Positions 49,181-59,029 of a stretch of 64,000 bases of DNA are shown one piece after another. Each line of letters starts with the position of its first letter. Within the stretch, counting starts at the first letter, position 1. A program made the position numbers and the translations under genes. The notes under the pieces were generated by a model that ran no database searches, was not told the DNA's origin, and was given only the letters and a program-made list of their open reading frames with translations. The stretch is taken from NCBI GenBank assembly GCA_013178005.1, contig JABLXL010000007.1:1-64000 (forward strand), given 5' to 3'. Source of the stretch: Actinomycetota bacterium. Its GTDB lineage: Bacteria; Actinomycetota; Geothermincolia; Geothermincolales; RBG-13-55-18.

Positions 49181-51079
49181 ATGGCCATGTTCTCGCGTCA
49201 TGAACGACTCGTGGGTACCACCTTGACCGTGTTATGTGCGGTATCGCTTCTCGTGCTCATCCCGCTCGCGGGCTGCTACCAGCCGGGCGGGCCGGTGCCC
49301 GAAACACCACATCCCGGGGTGTCGCGCGCCTGGACGCAGGAGGAGGTCGACGCGGTGGTGGTGATGGAGGAGCAGACTGTGGCCGCTCCACTGCCGGAGG
49401 AATGGGGCGCACCAGACGCCTGCGACGAGATACGTTTCCTGCGCTTCCGTCCCGCCGACGGCTCGACCCTGTACCCCACGGACCCGGGTCGGGTGAACCC
49501 GCAAACTACCGACGCCATGCTGGTCATGCTGCCCGGAATCCTGGAGGGCGCCAACGGTTTCGAGTACCTTGGCCGCCAGATGGTCTACATGGCCAGGGTC
49601 CAGGACGGCCTGGACCTGGAGATATGGGCGGTGGAGAGGCGACCCAACCGGCTCGAGGACCTCTCGGTGGCCAATTACCTTGAGGGGGAGCTCGACGCCG
49701 GCAACATCACCGCCATCGAGGCGGCGCGCAAGGCCATCGATTACTACTACTTGGGCGAGGAGGTGAACGGCCGCGTGTTTAAGGGGTGGCTCAAGGACCC
49801 CGACGTGCCCTTCCTGGCCGAGTTCGGGCTGGCCCTGGCCACCGAGGACGTCTTCAAGGTCATCGAGGCCATGGTGCCCGACCCCGCGGTGAGGAAGGAA
49901 AAGGTTTTCGTGGGCGGCCATTCCCTGGGCGGCATCATGACCTCCATGTTCGCGGGGTGGGATCGCGACGGCGACCCCTCAACCCTGGACGACGCGGGCT
50001 TCAACAACTGCGCCGGGCTCTTCGGGTTCGACACCACCGTGACCCCGGTAAGCGCCATGGTGGATCCCATCTTGAAACAGCTCCCGCAGGGCATCCAGGA
50101 CCTGGTAAGCGACATCTCGGCGGAAAACTACGGCACGCTGGTCAAGGCGTTGCGGGAGGACCCCCATTCCAACCGCATCCTGCCCTTCCCCATGATCGAC
50201 GCCGAGGCCATGAGCCTTCTGGAGGCGGTAGCCATGCTGGCCTACTACGACCCCGACTCCGAGTGCACGGTCATGCGCGAGGTGCCCTTCTCCGATTCCG
50301 CCCATATCCTCCTGCGCTTCCTGCACTCCAGGGACTTCCAGACCTTCATGGACGGCGTTCCCCAGATCACCGACTTCCGCTACACCAACGAGGCCATGCT
50401 GGGGATCGTTTTCGACGACAACTTCGCCCCCCTGGGGATGATCCAGAACAGCATGGGTTTCCTGGAGGGCGGCACGGTGGTGAAGAAGAGCTTCCCCCAG
50501 AGCGACTTACTCATGAGCATTCCCCTCCTCTCCGACCTGGTGGGCTCCATGCTCGGAAAGGGGCCGTACTTCATCGCCAACGACGCCGGGCCGTCACCTT
50601 TCGAGCTGGGGAAGGGCCCCCTCTACCGCTGGGCCAACTTCGACGAGGTGGGCAGCGAGGATGACCCCCTCTTCCAGGATACGGGAGGCGCCACCACTTA
50701 CACCACCACCGAGAACGAGGTAAGCGACATACGGGACGTGGCGAGGGTTATCTTCAAGGGGCCCCTCAACCTCACCGAGTGGTACTTCTCCACCCGCCTG
50801 GTGGCGGATATCGTGGCCGCGCTATTCCCCTTCGGAAGGGACTATGGCATCAATTTCCTCCACGGCGACAAGTTGGAAAGCATGCCCAAGATCGAATTCA
50901 TCGCCGAGCAGGGGGTGCTGAGCGGAGGGACCTTCATGTTCCTTCCCATCCCCGGAGAGCGCGAGCTCATCAAGGGCTACAACCACATGGATGTGCTCAC
51001 CGCCTGCGCCAGCGCTCCCCAGCGCAGGGAGAACGAAGTCATCCGCCCACTGATCGAATTCGTCAAAGAGAACCTGTAG
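49181..51079 (+). CDS. Large lipoprotein alpha/beta hydrolase
   Basis: A protein of about 632 residues. A lipoprotein signal (LVGTTLTVLCAVSLLVLIPLAGCY, Cys at about residue 31) precedes an extracytoplasmic alpha/beta-hydrolase domain. MLVMLPGILEGANGFEYLG is the oxyanion region, VFVGGHSLGGIMTSMFAG the nucleophile elbow, and KGYNHMDVLTA near the C-terminus supplies the probable His. Between them lies a long lid-like region. Starts at 49181 or 49187 are both served by GGGGGG. An esterase or lipase at the cell surface is likely; the substrate is unknown. Confidence 0.82.
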   Translation: MAMFSRHERLVGTTLTVLCAVSLLVLIPLAGCYQPGGPVPETPHPGVSRAWTQEEVDAVVVMEEQTVAAPLPEEWGAPDACDEIRFLRFRPADGSTLYPTDPGRVNPQTTDAMLVMLPGILEGANGFEYLGRQMVYMARVQDGLDLEIWAVERRPNRLEDLSVANYLEGELDAGNITAIEAARKAIDYYYLGEEVNGRVFKGWLKDPDVPFLAEFGLALATEDVFKVIEAMVPDPAVRKEKVFVGGHSLGGIMTSMFAGWDRDGDPSTLDDAGFNNCAGLFGFDTTVTPVSAMVDPILKQLPQGIQDLVSDISAENYGTLVKALREDPHSNRILPFPMIDAEAMSLLEAVAMLAYYDPDSECTVMREVPFSDSAHILLRFLHSRDFQTFMDGVPQITDFRYTNEAMLGIVFDDNFAPLGMIQNSMGFLEGGTVVKKSFPQSDLLMSIPLLSDLVGSMLGKGPYFIANDAGPSPFELGKGPLYRWANFDEVGSEDDPLFQDTGGATTYTTTENEVSDIRDVARVIFKGPLNLTEWYFSTRLVADIVAALFPFGRDYGINFLHGDKLESMPKIEFIAEQGVLSGGTFMFLPIPGERELIKGYNHMDVLTACASAPQRRENEVIRPLIEFVKENL

Positions 51080-51724
51080 GGGCGAGGAGAACGACCGGAC
51101 TGGAAAAGGGATCGAGTCGGATCTGCTCCGGGATGAAGAGTCCGTGAGGAACGGACATGGTTTTTCACGGATGGAAACGTCCAGCGAGCTTGCGTCTCAT
51201 GCTCGCCCCAGCAACCTGGCGGGTGTGGCGAGCAGCGCCGCGTATTTCCCAGGCCATCCGCATTCGAGTTGGTTCCTGCAAGCAGACATGCAAGGCCGGA
51301 TGGCCGCGACACCCATATACTGACCATCTCCCCCGCCTTGGCCGTTCGCGCATAGATCCAGTGTGGGGAAACCAAACCACCGCCAGGCGAAAAGATTATC
51401 CTACCCAAGCCGACGCGCATACAGGCCAGGTGAGCAGCGAGAAGCAAGGGCGAGCGTCTTGCCTCCAACAAGCTTCCTCCTCCCACTCCCCTGCGCGGCC
51501 GGGATGTCGCGCGTGCCGACCAGGCGAATGCCGACCGGCCAGGATGAGCGTCATGCCTTCGATAGGTTTCCTTCTCCCATCTGCCTGTGCGACCGGTGGG
51601 CGGGCGCGCCGACCCGGTGAGTGCTAGAATCGATGCCGGAGGCAAGCCTTGGGGCTGCGCACCCACAGCACCGACCAGGTGGGGGGTTACTAAACCGCGG
51701 CCGTTGCGTGGCGAGGAGGGGATT
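51080..51724. other. 645-base region without a gene, imperfect tandem repeats
   Basis: No open frame with ribosome site and plausible protein. Segments from about 51454 and 51548 (GAGCGTCTTGCCTCC versus GAGCGTCATGCCTTC) are roughly 70 percent alike over about 78 bases, a degenerate 94-base-period duplication. GGCCAGGTGAGC-like words recur at about 51424, 51537 and 51611. Confidence 0.5.
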
Positions 51725-53446
51725 ATGTTAGATGTGCTCATCAGGGGCGGAAGGATAGTGGATGGCACCGGCTCCGCCGCCAGGAGGGCGGACGTGGCCG
51801 TGAAGGGAGGCAGGATCGACGAGGTCGGAGACCTGCCGGGCGCCGACGCAGTGAAGGTCATCGAAGCGGACGGGAAGGTGGTCTCGCCCGGCTTCATAGA
51901 CATCCATTCCCACAACGATCTCTATGTCATCCGCGACGACTTCAAGGAGCTCTTCGAGCCCTATATAAGGCAGGGCATCACCACCAGCGTGGTCTCCAAC
52001 TGCGGGTGGTCGCCGGCGCCATGGCCGCGGGAGAACGGCACCCTGTTCCATTCCACCCTGCAGACCATGGGGGTTTCCAGGAGCTTCCAACCGGAATGGG
52101 AGACCTGCGGAGAGTTCTTCGCCTGGCTCGAGCGAAGGGGTCTCCCCATCAACTTCGTGCCCCTCTCGGCCCACGGCCCCATCCGCATCGCGGCGATGGG
52201 CGAGAGCGCACGTTTCTGCACGGAAGACGAGCTCGCGCAGATGAAGAAACTCCTGTGCAGGGATATGGAGGACGGGTGTCGAGGTTTTTCCACCGGCTTG
52301 ACATACTTCCCCGGCATGTTCGCCCACACCGACGAGATCGTGGAGCTGGCCAAAGTGGCCAACGAGTACGGCGGACGCTACGTCACCCACGTGCGCAGCC
52401 TCACCTCCACTTTCGCCCGTTCGGTGGAGGAGGCCGTGGAGATAGCCCAGCGCAGCGGTTCTTCCCTGCAGGTCAGCCACTTCATGGCCGTGCCGGACCT
52501 GGGACGGCTGGGAGACATCCTTTACGAGATCGTTGGCATCCTGGAGAGGATAAACAGGGTGGTTTCCCTGCCCGGCGTTCCCAACGCTCAGCTCAAGCAG
52601 GGGTACCAGGTGGTGAACCGCGCCCTCGAGAAGGGGATGGACGTTGGGCTTGACTTCATCCCCTACGTCATGGGCAACACCACCGTGACCCAGCTCTATC
52701 CGCCCTGGGCGCTGGCGGGGGGAACGGATGCGCTCCTGCGCCGACTCGCTGACCCCGGGGAGCGCGCCAGGATCAGGAAGGACGTGGAGACACTGAAGGA
52801 CCGCTGGCCGCAGTGGGAGCCCGGCTCATGGGCCACCAATTACCTCAAGTGCCTGAGTTATAAGATGCTCACCATCCTCTCCGTGGGCAGCGCGAAGAAC
52901 AGCGACTTGGAGGGCAAGCGTGTGGTCGACCTGGCGAAGGAAGCGGGAAAGCATCCCTTCGACTTCCTCGCCGACCTGACCATCGAGGAGGAAGGGGCGG
53001 TTGTCTTCATCATGGGCATCTCCCCGGGTCCCTGGTCGGAGAAAGTGTTCCTGCAGGGGCAGGATCATCCCCAGCTCTCGGTGGGAGCGGACGTGCTCTT
53101 CCCGGAAAAGGGGGCGCCGCCGCAGACCGCCTACGGCACCTTTCCGCGCATCTTACAACATTACGTGAGGGAGCTGGGGCTCTATAGCCTGGAAAACGCC
53201 GTGCACCGCTGCACGGGACTCGCGGCCTCCCGCTTCGGGTTGACGGACCGCGGGGTCATAAGGAGGGGCGCCGCCGCGGACCTGGTAGTGTTCGACCCCG
53301 AGACCGTCCGCGATAACTCCACCTTCCGCGACCCCAGGAGGTACCCCTCCGGCATCGATTACGTGCTGGTGAACGGCGCGGTGGCGCTGGAAAACAACTC
53401 CTATCACGCGGACGCGCTCGGAGGCAAGGTGCTGGCCGCGGGTTAA
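51725..53446 (+). CDS. N-acyl-D-amino-acid deacylase-family amidohydrolase
   Basis: A 573-residue metal-dependent amidohydrolase of the D-aminoacylase type. Residues 1-60 form the beta-sandwich start (MLDVLIRGGRIVDGTGS, GKVVSPGFIDIHSHND with the first metal His pair). The family's Cys ligand lies in VVSNCGWSP, and further His ligands in YVTHVRS and QVSHF. The C-terminus returns to the sandwich (GAAADLVVFDP, VDYVLVNG-like). These enzymes release D-amino acids from N-acyl forms; dihydropyrimidinase-like activities are the alternative. Start at the ATG at 51725 behind GAGGAGGGG. Confidence 0.88.
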   Translation: MLDVLIRGGRIVDGTGSAARRADVAVKGGRIDEVGDLPGADAVKVIEADGKVVSPGFIDIHSHNDLYVIRDDFKELFEPYIRQGITTSVVSNCGWSPAPWPRENGTLFHSTLQTMGVSRSFQPEWETCGEFFAWLERRGLPINFVPLSAHGPIRIAAMGESARFCTEDELAQMKKLLCRDMEDGCRGFSTGLTYFPGMFAHTDEIVELAKVANEYGGRYVTHVRSLTSTFARSVEEAVEIAQRSGSSLQVSHFMAVPDLGRLGDILYEIVGILERINRVVSLPGVPNAQLKQGYQVVNRALEKGMDVGLDFIPYVMGNTTVTQLYPPWALAGGTDALLRRLADPGERARIRKDVETLKDRWPQWEPGSWATNYLKCLSYKMLTILSVGSAKNSDLEGKRVVDLAKEAGKHPFDFLADLTIEEEGAVVFIMGISPGPWSEKVFLQGQDHPQLSVGADVLFPEKGAPPQTAYGTFPRILQHYVRELGLYSLENAVHRCTGLAASRFGLTDRGVIRRGAAADLVVFDPETVRDNSTFRDPRRYPSGIDYVLVNGAVALENNSYHADALGGKVLAAG

Positions 53447-53597
53447 AGCGACTTATCCTTTGGCGGCAGGCTCCTTCGCCAGGCGCAGGAAACAATGTCA
53501 CCGGAGAAAGACCGGGACGGCAGAAGGCATTCCATACAAGCTTCCTTGGAATTAAAAGGAAAACACCGGCACGGCCACGCGTAAGATCCAAACAGGA

Positions 53598-53620
53598 GAA
53601 GGCGCCGAAAAAGCGCCTTC
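53598..53620. terminator. Terminator hairpin between convergent genes
   Basis: GAAGGCGC, loop of seven with AAAAA, GCGCCTTC: a perfect 8-bp stem between the amidohydrolase and the minus-strand acyl-CoA ligase. Confidence 0.6.
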
Positions 53621-53652
53621 GCAGAAGCAGAGAAAAAGTCGCCCTTGCCCGG

Positions 53653-55377
53653 TCACACCTCCATTTCCTGCGCCAAGTCCCGCAGCTCGCGCCGCAGGAC
53701 CTTGCCCGCTTGGCTGGCCGGCACGGCCTCCACTATGCGCAGCGCCCTGATCTTCTTGTACGCAGCAAGCTCGGAGTTGGCGTATTCCAAAAGCTCCGCT
53801 TCGCTCACCGAAGACCCCGGGACCAGTTGCACGAAGGCCACCGGCAGCTCGCCGTAGCGTTCGTCCTTCTTGCCCACCACCGCCGATTGCGCCACCGCCG
53901 GATGCGCGTTCAGCACCTCCTCCAGATCACGGGGGTAGACATTGTAGCCCTTGTATATGAGCATGTCCTTCTTGCGGTCCACGATGTACAGGTATCCGTC
54001 TTCGTCCATCCTCCCCATGTCGCCGGTGAGCAACCAGCCGTCCTCTTTGAACATGAGGGCCGTTTCCTCGGGATTGTTCCAAAACCCCTTGGTGACCTGG
54101 GGACCACGCACGCACACCTCTCCCACCTCACCGAGGTCCATTTCCCGGGTGTGGTCCTCGGGATCCGCTATCCTCACCTCGGTGTCCGCCACCGGCAGAC
54201 CCACCGACCCCACCTTGAGTGCATCCCTCTCCGGAGGAGTTATGGTGACGATGGCCGTGGCCTCCGAAAGGCCGTAAGCCTCGCAGATCACTCCGGGAAA
54301 TTTATCCAGCAACCTGCGCATTAGGCTGAGCGGGATGGGCGCCCCGCCTGAGGCCACCAGCCTGATGCCGGACATATCCGTCTCCGCGTAAAGGGGATGA
54401 TCCACCATGGGCACGAAGAGCTGGGGGGCGCCCCCGAAAAGGGTGGCGCGGTACTTGCCGATGGCCCGCAGGAATTCCTCCGGGTCGAATCGCGGGAAAA
54501 CCACCAGGGTATTGCCCGCCATGAGCTGCATGTTCAGATAGCCGAAGGCGCCCATGGCATGGAACCACGGCGGCACCACCAGGGACACTTCCCTGCCGCG
54601 GCGGAAAGGATGGTTCTCGTCTGCATCCCCTTCTTCCCGCCGCAACCCGATGATCCCGTTCTCGTATTGGACCTGCCCCCCGGAGAACCAGTAGGAGAGC
54701 TGGCAGGAGTTGACGACGGCGTTGTAGTGGGTCACCATGATGCCCTTCGGAGTGCCCGTGGTTCCCCCCGTGTAGGAGATGTGCGCGAGGTCCTCCTTAA
54801 CGTTGAACGCGATCTCGGGGGGTTCGGCGGGATGATCCGCGACCAGGGCGGTGAAGTCGATGACCCCTTCCCCGAAAGCCCCCTTGGATAGCTGTTTCTC
54901 AGGAGCGCTCAGGGGCGGGTAGCAATCGGCGAGGCTGACCTCTATCGCCCTCTTCACCCCCGTCTGCGGCAGCACCTGGCTGGCGACGGCCCAGAAGAGG
55001 TCGAGCCCCACGAAGGTCTCCACCCCGGCGTCGTTCAACTGGAAGACCAGCTCCCGTTCGGAGAGCAGGGGGCTTACGGGAACGAACACGGCGCCCGCCT
55101 TGAGCAGGCCGTAATAGGCGATGGCGAACTGGGGCGAGTTGACCAGGTGGAGGGCCACCCGGTCCCCTTTCCCCACCCCGAGTCCCGCGAGGGCGGCCGC
55201 GAAGCGGTCCGAAAGCTGGTCCAGCTCTCTGAAGGTCATCTCCATGCCGGCGAAGACGATGGCGTTCCGCTCCGGCCACTGCTGGGCGGCGGAACGTAGG
55301 ATCTGGAAAGCCGGCACTTCCGGATAGTCGAGGTTGCGAGCGACGCCCTTGGGCCAGCGACTGAAGTTCTTCTCCAT
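53653..55377 (-). CDS. Long-chain-type acyl-CoA ligase (AMP-forming)
   Basis: A 574-residue adenylate-forming ligase. SYTGGTTGTPKG (P-loop-like A3), CEAYGLSEAT (A5), GWLLTGDMGRMDEDGYLYIVDRKKDMLIYKGYNVYP (A7/A8) and the C-terminal Lys in SQAGKVLRREL are intact. It makes acyl-CoA from a fatty or other carboxylic acid. It is a second ligase, separate from 21624-23276. Start at the ATG at 55377 right behind GGAGGGGAAGG; the 55419 frame is longer but lacks that site. It is the most downstream gene of the minus-strand run that includes the FKBP and GNAT genes. Confidence 0.92.
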   Translation of the reverse strand: MEKNFSRWPKGVARNLDYPEVPAFQILRSAAQQWPERNAIVFAGMEMTFRELDQLSDRFAAALAGLGVGKGDRVALHLVNSPQFAIAYYGLLKAGAVFVPVSPLLSERELVFQLNDAGVETFVGLDLFWAVASQVLPQTGVKRAIEVSLADCYPPLSAPEKQLSKGAFGEGVIDFTALVADHPAEPPEIAFNVKEDLAHISYTGGTTGTPKGIMVTHYNAVVNSCQLSYWFSGGQVQYENGIIGLRREEGDADENHPFRRGREVSLVVPPWFHAMGAFGYLNMQLMAGNTLVVFPRFDPEEFLRAIGKYRATLFGGAPQLFVPMVDHPLYAETDMSGIRLVASGGAPIPLSLMRRLLDKFPGVICEAYGLSEATAIVTITPPERDALKVGSVGLPVADTEVRIADPEDHTREMDLGEVGEVCVRGPQVTKGFWNNPEETALMFKEDGWLLTGDMGRMDEDGYLYIVDRKKDMLIYKGYNVYPRDLEEVLNAHPAVAQSAVVGKKDERYGELPVAFVQLVPGSSVSEAELLEYANSELAAYKKIRALRIVEAVPASQAGKVLRRELRDLAQEMEV

Positions 55378-55616
55378 CCTTCCCCTCCCATGTGGACGAT
55401 TGTCGCGAAAAGGCTGCAAAGAAAAAGTTGACCCCTGCGATATCTAATCTCACATGAGAAGGCCGCTTAATGCCAGTCGAAATTATAATTCGTCGCCGCC
55501 GGGCGTTATCGTGCCCCTTTCGGTTTTCCGGCAGTGGGCGCGGGAAAGCACTCGCAACAGCGGAGGGCACGTACTCCAACGCCGGCCGCCGGCCGGTGGG
55601 GCGACACGATGATGGC

Positions 55617-56042
55617 TCAGGCGACGTCCTGGATGGTCACCTCGAAACGGAGGTTGACGCCCGCCAGGGGATGGTTGAGATCGATCTCCACGTTTTCGTC
55701 GTCTATGGAAAGGACCTTGAAGTTGATCAGCCCTCCGGTGTCCGTCCGCCCCATGTAGGTCATGCCCACCTCCAGGTCCGCGGAGCCCTCGAAGCGCTCG
55801 CGCGGGACTTGGTGCACCAGGTTTGGATCGTGAAGCCCGTAGGCGTCCTCGGGCTTTACCAGAACCTCCTTGCTATCCCCCGGCTCCATGCCCGCCATCT
55901 CCCGCTCCAGGCCCGGGATTATGCTCCCCTCCCCGAAAACGAAGCTCATGGGATCGTTTTCCGCGCTGGCGTCGATGAGCGTTCCCGCCTCGTCGTAAAG
56001 CCGGTAGTGAAAGGTCACCGTCTTTCCAAGACCAACTTGCAT
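55617..56042 (-). CDS. FKBP-type peptidyl-prolyl isomerase (SlyD-like)
   Basis: A 141-residue SlyD/FkpA-like prolyl isomerase. The N-terminal strand KTVTFHYRLYDEAGTLIDAS, the SFVFGEGSIIPGLEREMAGMEPGD segment with the conserved FKBP core, and the inserted flap with KPEDAYGLHDPNLVHQVPRERF match the family. The end NHPLAGVNLRFEVTI is diagnostic of SlyD-type FKBPs. The His-rich metal-binding tail of E. coli SlyD is absent. Start at the ATG at 56042 behind AAAGGAG; cytoplasmic chaperone role. Confidence 0.93.
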   Translation of the reverse strand: MQVGLGKTVTFHYRLYDEAGTLIDASAENDPMSFVFGEGSIIPGLEREMAGMEPGDSKEVLVKPEDAYGLHDPNLVHQVPRERFEGSADLEVGMTYMGRTDTGGLINFKVLSIDDENVEIDLNHPLAGVNLRFEVTIQDVA

Positions 56043-56080
56043 GGCGCAACTCCTTTCTGCTCCATCCCTGCAGAAACAAA

Positions 56081-56107
56081 AGGCCCAGGCCTTTCGGGCT
56101 TGGGCCT
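56081..56107 (-). terminator. Terminator hairpin upstream of the FKBP gene
   Basis: On the minus strand AGGCCCA pairs with TGGGCCT, extended by GCC/GGC, then TTTTGTTT. It sits between the GNAT and FKBP genes and either ends the GNAT transcript or acts as a leader attenuator. Confidence 0.6.
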
Positions 56108-56239
56108 CACGCTGTCTCTTTCGATCAAACCTCAAACGACCTTGATCCAAATATAACATATGGGCGTTCCGCGACGCGAGCCGTTACGTCATCGGTTTTA
56201 GGAATCCATGGATGAAAAGAGCGGGGCCTTCTTCTTGCT

Positions 56240-56905
56240 TCAGGTCGTCATTGCAGCGGAGGTTGTCTGCCGCGCGAGAGGGTTGGACCAGAACATGTGG
56301 TATACCACGACCCTGCCAAGGTCACGCACGCTGAGGGTTTCGTAGCCCAGGCTCTCGTAGAAGCTGCGGTTCTTCTCGCTCCCGGTGTTGAGGTATATAC
56401 CCGTAACGGAGGGATCGCCTTGCGCCAGCTTCTGCGCATACATCATCAAGGCTTTTCCCACCCCTTTCCCCTGGTGCGCGGGATGAACGCCCAGAGCCTC
56501 GAAGGTTATGAACTGCTCCCGCAGGCCTCTGGGCGGTCTGGATGCGGCCATGATGCGCAAGGTGCGTATGGGATGGCGCAAGTACATGGCGCCCAGGCGG
56601 TGGAGTTCTGGAAGAAACAACAGAAGCGCGTTACTCTTGCTCACGCGACGTCGCGGGTCCCGTAATATACCGACGCCCACAACATGCCCCTCCTCGAGGG
56701 CGGCCAGTATCGGCCTCGCGGCCTCCATGTACATTTGCAGGAATATGCGATCAAGTGCTTTCATGCCGCGGATTACCGAGTAGCGGTCGGTGTCCAGATG
56801 GTATGCGGTGGTCTCCTCCGTCTTGAACGCCTCCGTCAGAACATCCGCCGCTTCCGGTATCAGCTCGCCGGAAAGCCTTTCCACCAAGAGCTCTTTGCGG
56901 GCCAT
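56240..56905 (-). CDS. GNAT-family N-acetyltransferase
   Basis: A 221-residue acetyltransferase. The central acetyl-CoA-binding motif is FEALGVHPAHQGKGVGKALMMYAQKLA (residues about 135-162). IYLNTGSEKNRSFYESLGYE follows, the typical motif B with the conserved Tyr. N-terminal residues add a helical extension (VLTEAFKTEETTAYHL). Substrate unknown. Start at the ATG at 56905; a GTG at 56914 is possible with GGAGAGG four bases upstream. Transcription ends before the FKBP gene at a hairpin. Confidence 0.88.
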   Translation of the reverse strand: MARKELLVERLSGELIPEAADVLTEAFKTEETTAYHLDTDRYSVIRGMKALDRIFLQMYMEAARPILAALEEGHVVGVGILRDPRRRVSKSNALLLFLPELHRLGAMYLRHPIRTLRIMAASRPPRGLREQFITFEALGVHPAHQGKGVGKALMMYAQKLAQGDPSVTGIYLNTGSEKNRSFYESLGYETLSVRDLGRVVVYHMFWSNPLARQTTSAAMTT

Positions 56906-57220
56906 GCGCACCAATCCTCTCCATCTCCCTTTCGCCGCTTATCCACACCGCTTTTCTAACCCCGGAGACGCTTACATAAGTCATCACGTCCGCGCGTTCA
57001 GCCTTAAGATAGCACGCGTTCCGCTGAGATTGCATGCGCGAGAACGAGAATCGGAGGAGCCGTGCCGCACAGATGAAGGTTAGGGAACGGTTGGTGGACA
57101 AGGCTTTGACTGTGACTAACGGCGGTAAAAGATGTTAAAGTTCAGGTGAAGGGAGCCTTTTCCCGGACAAGGCGGAAGCCCTTGGGACAAACGGACGCTC
57201 GCGACCATGGGAGGTGGACG

Positions 57221-58561
57221 ATGAGCAAGTGGGAGGACATGTACAAGGCCAAGCTCACCACCCCGGAGGACATCGCCGGAGAGATCAAGAGCGGGGACCA
57301 CGTCTTCGCCAGCGGCGCTTCTTCCACGCCGGTGGCCATACTCGACGCCCTCTTCGACCGAGCCCTGGCGGGGGAGATCGAGGGAGTGCAGCTGGGAAGT
57401 TTTATCATGCTGGCCAACGTCTTCAAGGTGCTCAAGCCGGAGCTCCAGCGCAACATCCTCATCGACAACTACTACGCCTCGCCCCTCGACCGCAAGGCCC
57501 TGGCGGAGGGGCTCATGACCCACACGCCCTACCACTTCCACCGCGTCACCCGCCAGGCGGTGGACGACTCCGGATACCGCAAGCTCATCGTGCAGGCCGG
57601 CCCCATGGACAAACAGGGCTACCTGAACCTGGGGCTCTTCGCCAACTATATCGACGTGGTGGACGAGCTGGACGCGTTGTACGTGGAGGTGAACGACCAG
57701 CAGCCCATCGTGCACGGCCCCAACTGGGTGCACATATCGCAGGTGGACAAGCTCACCGAGAACCACCATTCCGTGTTCGCGCTTCCCCCCGACCCCATCA
57801 CCGAGAGGGACCAGGCCATCGCGGAGAACATCATCGACCTCATCGAGGACGGCTCCACCATCCAGCTGGGCATCGGGGGCACCACCAACGCCATCGGGGA
57901 GCTGCTCACGCGCAAGAAGCACCTGGGCTGCCACACGGAGATGATCGGGGACGCTTACATGAAGCTCTTCGAGGCGGGAGTGCTCGACAACACGAGGAAG
58001 AACTTCCATCCCCACCAGATGCTCTGTTATTTCGTCTTCGGCTCCCAGGACCTCTACGACTGGGTGAACGACAACCCCATGATCTACCTCTCGCCCATAA
58101 GCTACAACAACGACCCCTGGGTGATCGGGAAAAACGACAACCTGATATCCATCAACACCACCCTGGAGATCGACATCACCGGCCAGTGCGCCTCGGAGTC
58201 CTTCGGGCCCATCCAGTACACCGCCACGGGGGGGCAGGTCGATTTCACCCGCGGGGCCTGGATATCCAAGGGCGGAAAGGCCTTCATCGTCACCCACTCC
58301 GTGGTGGAGGACAAGGAGACGGGGGAGCTCAAGTCCAAGATCGTTCCCCAGCTCATGCCGGGAGCGGTGGTCACCCTCACCCGCACCGACGTCATGTACG
58401 TGGCCACCGAGTACGGGGTGGTCAACCTGCGGGGCAAGAGCCTGCGCCAACGTGCCCAGGCGCTCATCGGCATCGCCCATCCCGATTTCCGCCGCGAGCT
58501 CAGCAACTACGCCAAGGAGGTCAGGTACTTTATCTTGCCGGAGCACGACCCCCTGGGGTGA
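57221..58561 (+). CDS. 4-hydroxybutyrate CoA-transferase-like protein, copy 1
   Basis: A 446-residue family I CoA-transferase of the acetyl-CoA hydrolase/transferase type (4-hydroxybutyrate CoA-transferase, AbfT/Cat2-like). IKSGDHVFASGASSTPVAIL binds CoA. IQLGIGGTTNAIGELL leads to HTEMIGDAYM, whose Glu is the catalytic carboxylate. YSLPISYNN-like YLSPISYNNDPWVIG and the Gly-rich GGQVDFTRGA end the domain. It moves CoA between acetyl-CoA and 4-hydroxybutyrate or similar acids, matching the dehydratase at 27143. Start at the ATG at 57221 behind GGGAGGTGG. Confidence 0.9.
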   Translation: MSKWEDMYKAKLTTPEDIAGEIKSGDHVFASGASSTPVAILDALFDRALAGEIEGVQLGSFIMLANVFKVLKPELQRNILIDNYYASPLDRKALAEGLMTHTPYHFHRVTRQAVDDSGYRKLIVQAGPMDKQGYLNLGLFANYIDVVDELDALYVEVNDQQPIVHGPNWVHISQVDKLTENHHSVFALPPDPITERDQAIAENIIDLIEDGSTIQLGIGGTTNAIGELLTRKKHLGCHTEMIGDAYMKLFEAGVLDNTRKNFHPHQMLCYFVFGSQDLYDWVNDNPMIYLSPISYNNDPWVIGKNDNLISINTTLEIDITGQCASESFGPIQYTATGGQVDFTRGAWISKGGKAFIVTHSVVEDKETGELKSKIVPQLMPGAVVTLTRTDVMYVATEYGVVNLRGKSLRQRAQALIGIAHPDFRRELSNYAKEVRYFILPEHDPLG

Positions 58562-58760
58562 GGGCATTCCGGCTGGACGCGTCGTCGTTGTAGAAGATAT
58601 GAGTCAGGATCCCCTGGGGTTGAGGGCGTTCCTGTAATCTTGGGATGACGACTAGTTCATATCTGCACTACCTCATGGGATGAGGGCATTCCTGCTGAAC
58701 CCATCGTTACGATCGAAGATGCGAGTCACGATTTTTAGGGTCAGGGCGCTCCGTTTCCCG
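58554..58760 (+). repeat. Degenerate 61-bp tandem repeat
   Basis: TGGGGTGAGGGCATTCC, TGGGGTTGAGGGCGTTCC, TGGGATGAGGGCATTCC and TTAGGGTCAGGGCGCTCC begin at 58554, 58615, 58676 and about 58736, a strict 61-bp period. Units 1 and 3 also share GAAGAT..GAGTCA.GAT. The first unit overlaps the gene's stop codon. Confidence 0.75.
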
Positions 58761-59029
58761 CGTCCCGCCGCTCCGCTTACCAGGTTGGGGAATCGCTGCT
58801 TTCAACCCGGCGTCAAACGTTTTTCCTATCCCGCCTCCGCTCCCGACTCTGGACAAACGCATTCCGGGACGGGACCTCCGGCACCTCCCCCTTCACGGCA
58901 GAATTACACTACCGCTGGTAAATTGTGACTACTCATGTTCAATAATGCTAGAGTCTCTTTTGGAGCGGGCGAAAGCAGCAACTAGGGTAACAGCGTCGAA
59001 GTCCAACTACGGAATCAAGGAGGCAGGAG
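58562..59029. other. Spacer between the CoA-transferase copies
   Basis: Holds the 61-bp repeats up to about 58760, then a less GC-rich stretch with no gene, ending in the ribosome site CAAGGAGG of the second copy. Confidence 0.6.

Noticed and set aside
51157-51627. 156-residue plus-strand gene
   Set aside because: No ribosome site, unlikely Arg/Pro-rich composition and it runs through degenerate repeats.
57116-58567. 483-residue minus-strand open frame, with a similar one at 59450-60544
   Set aside because: Both are antisense to the CoA-transferases and resemble each other only because the genes are duplicated.
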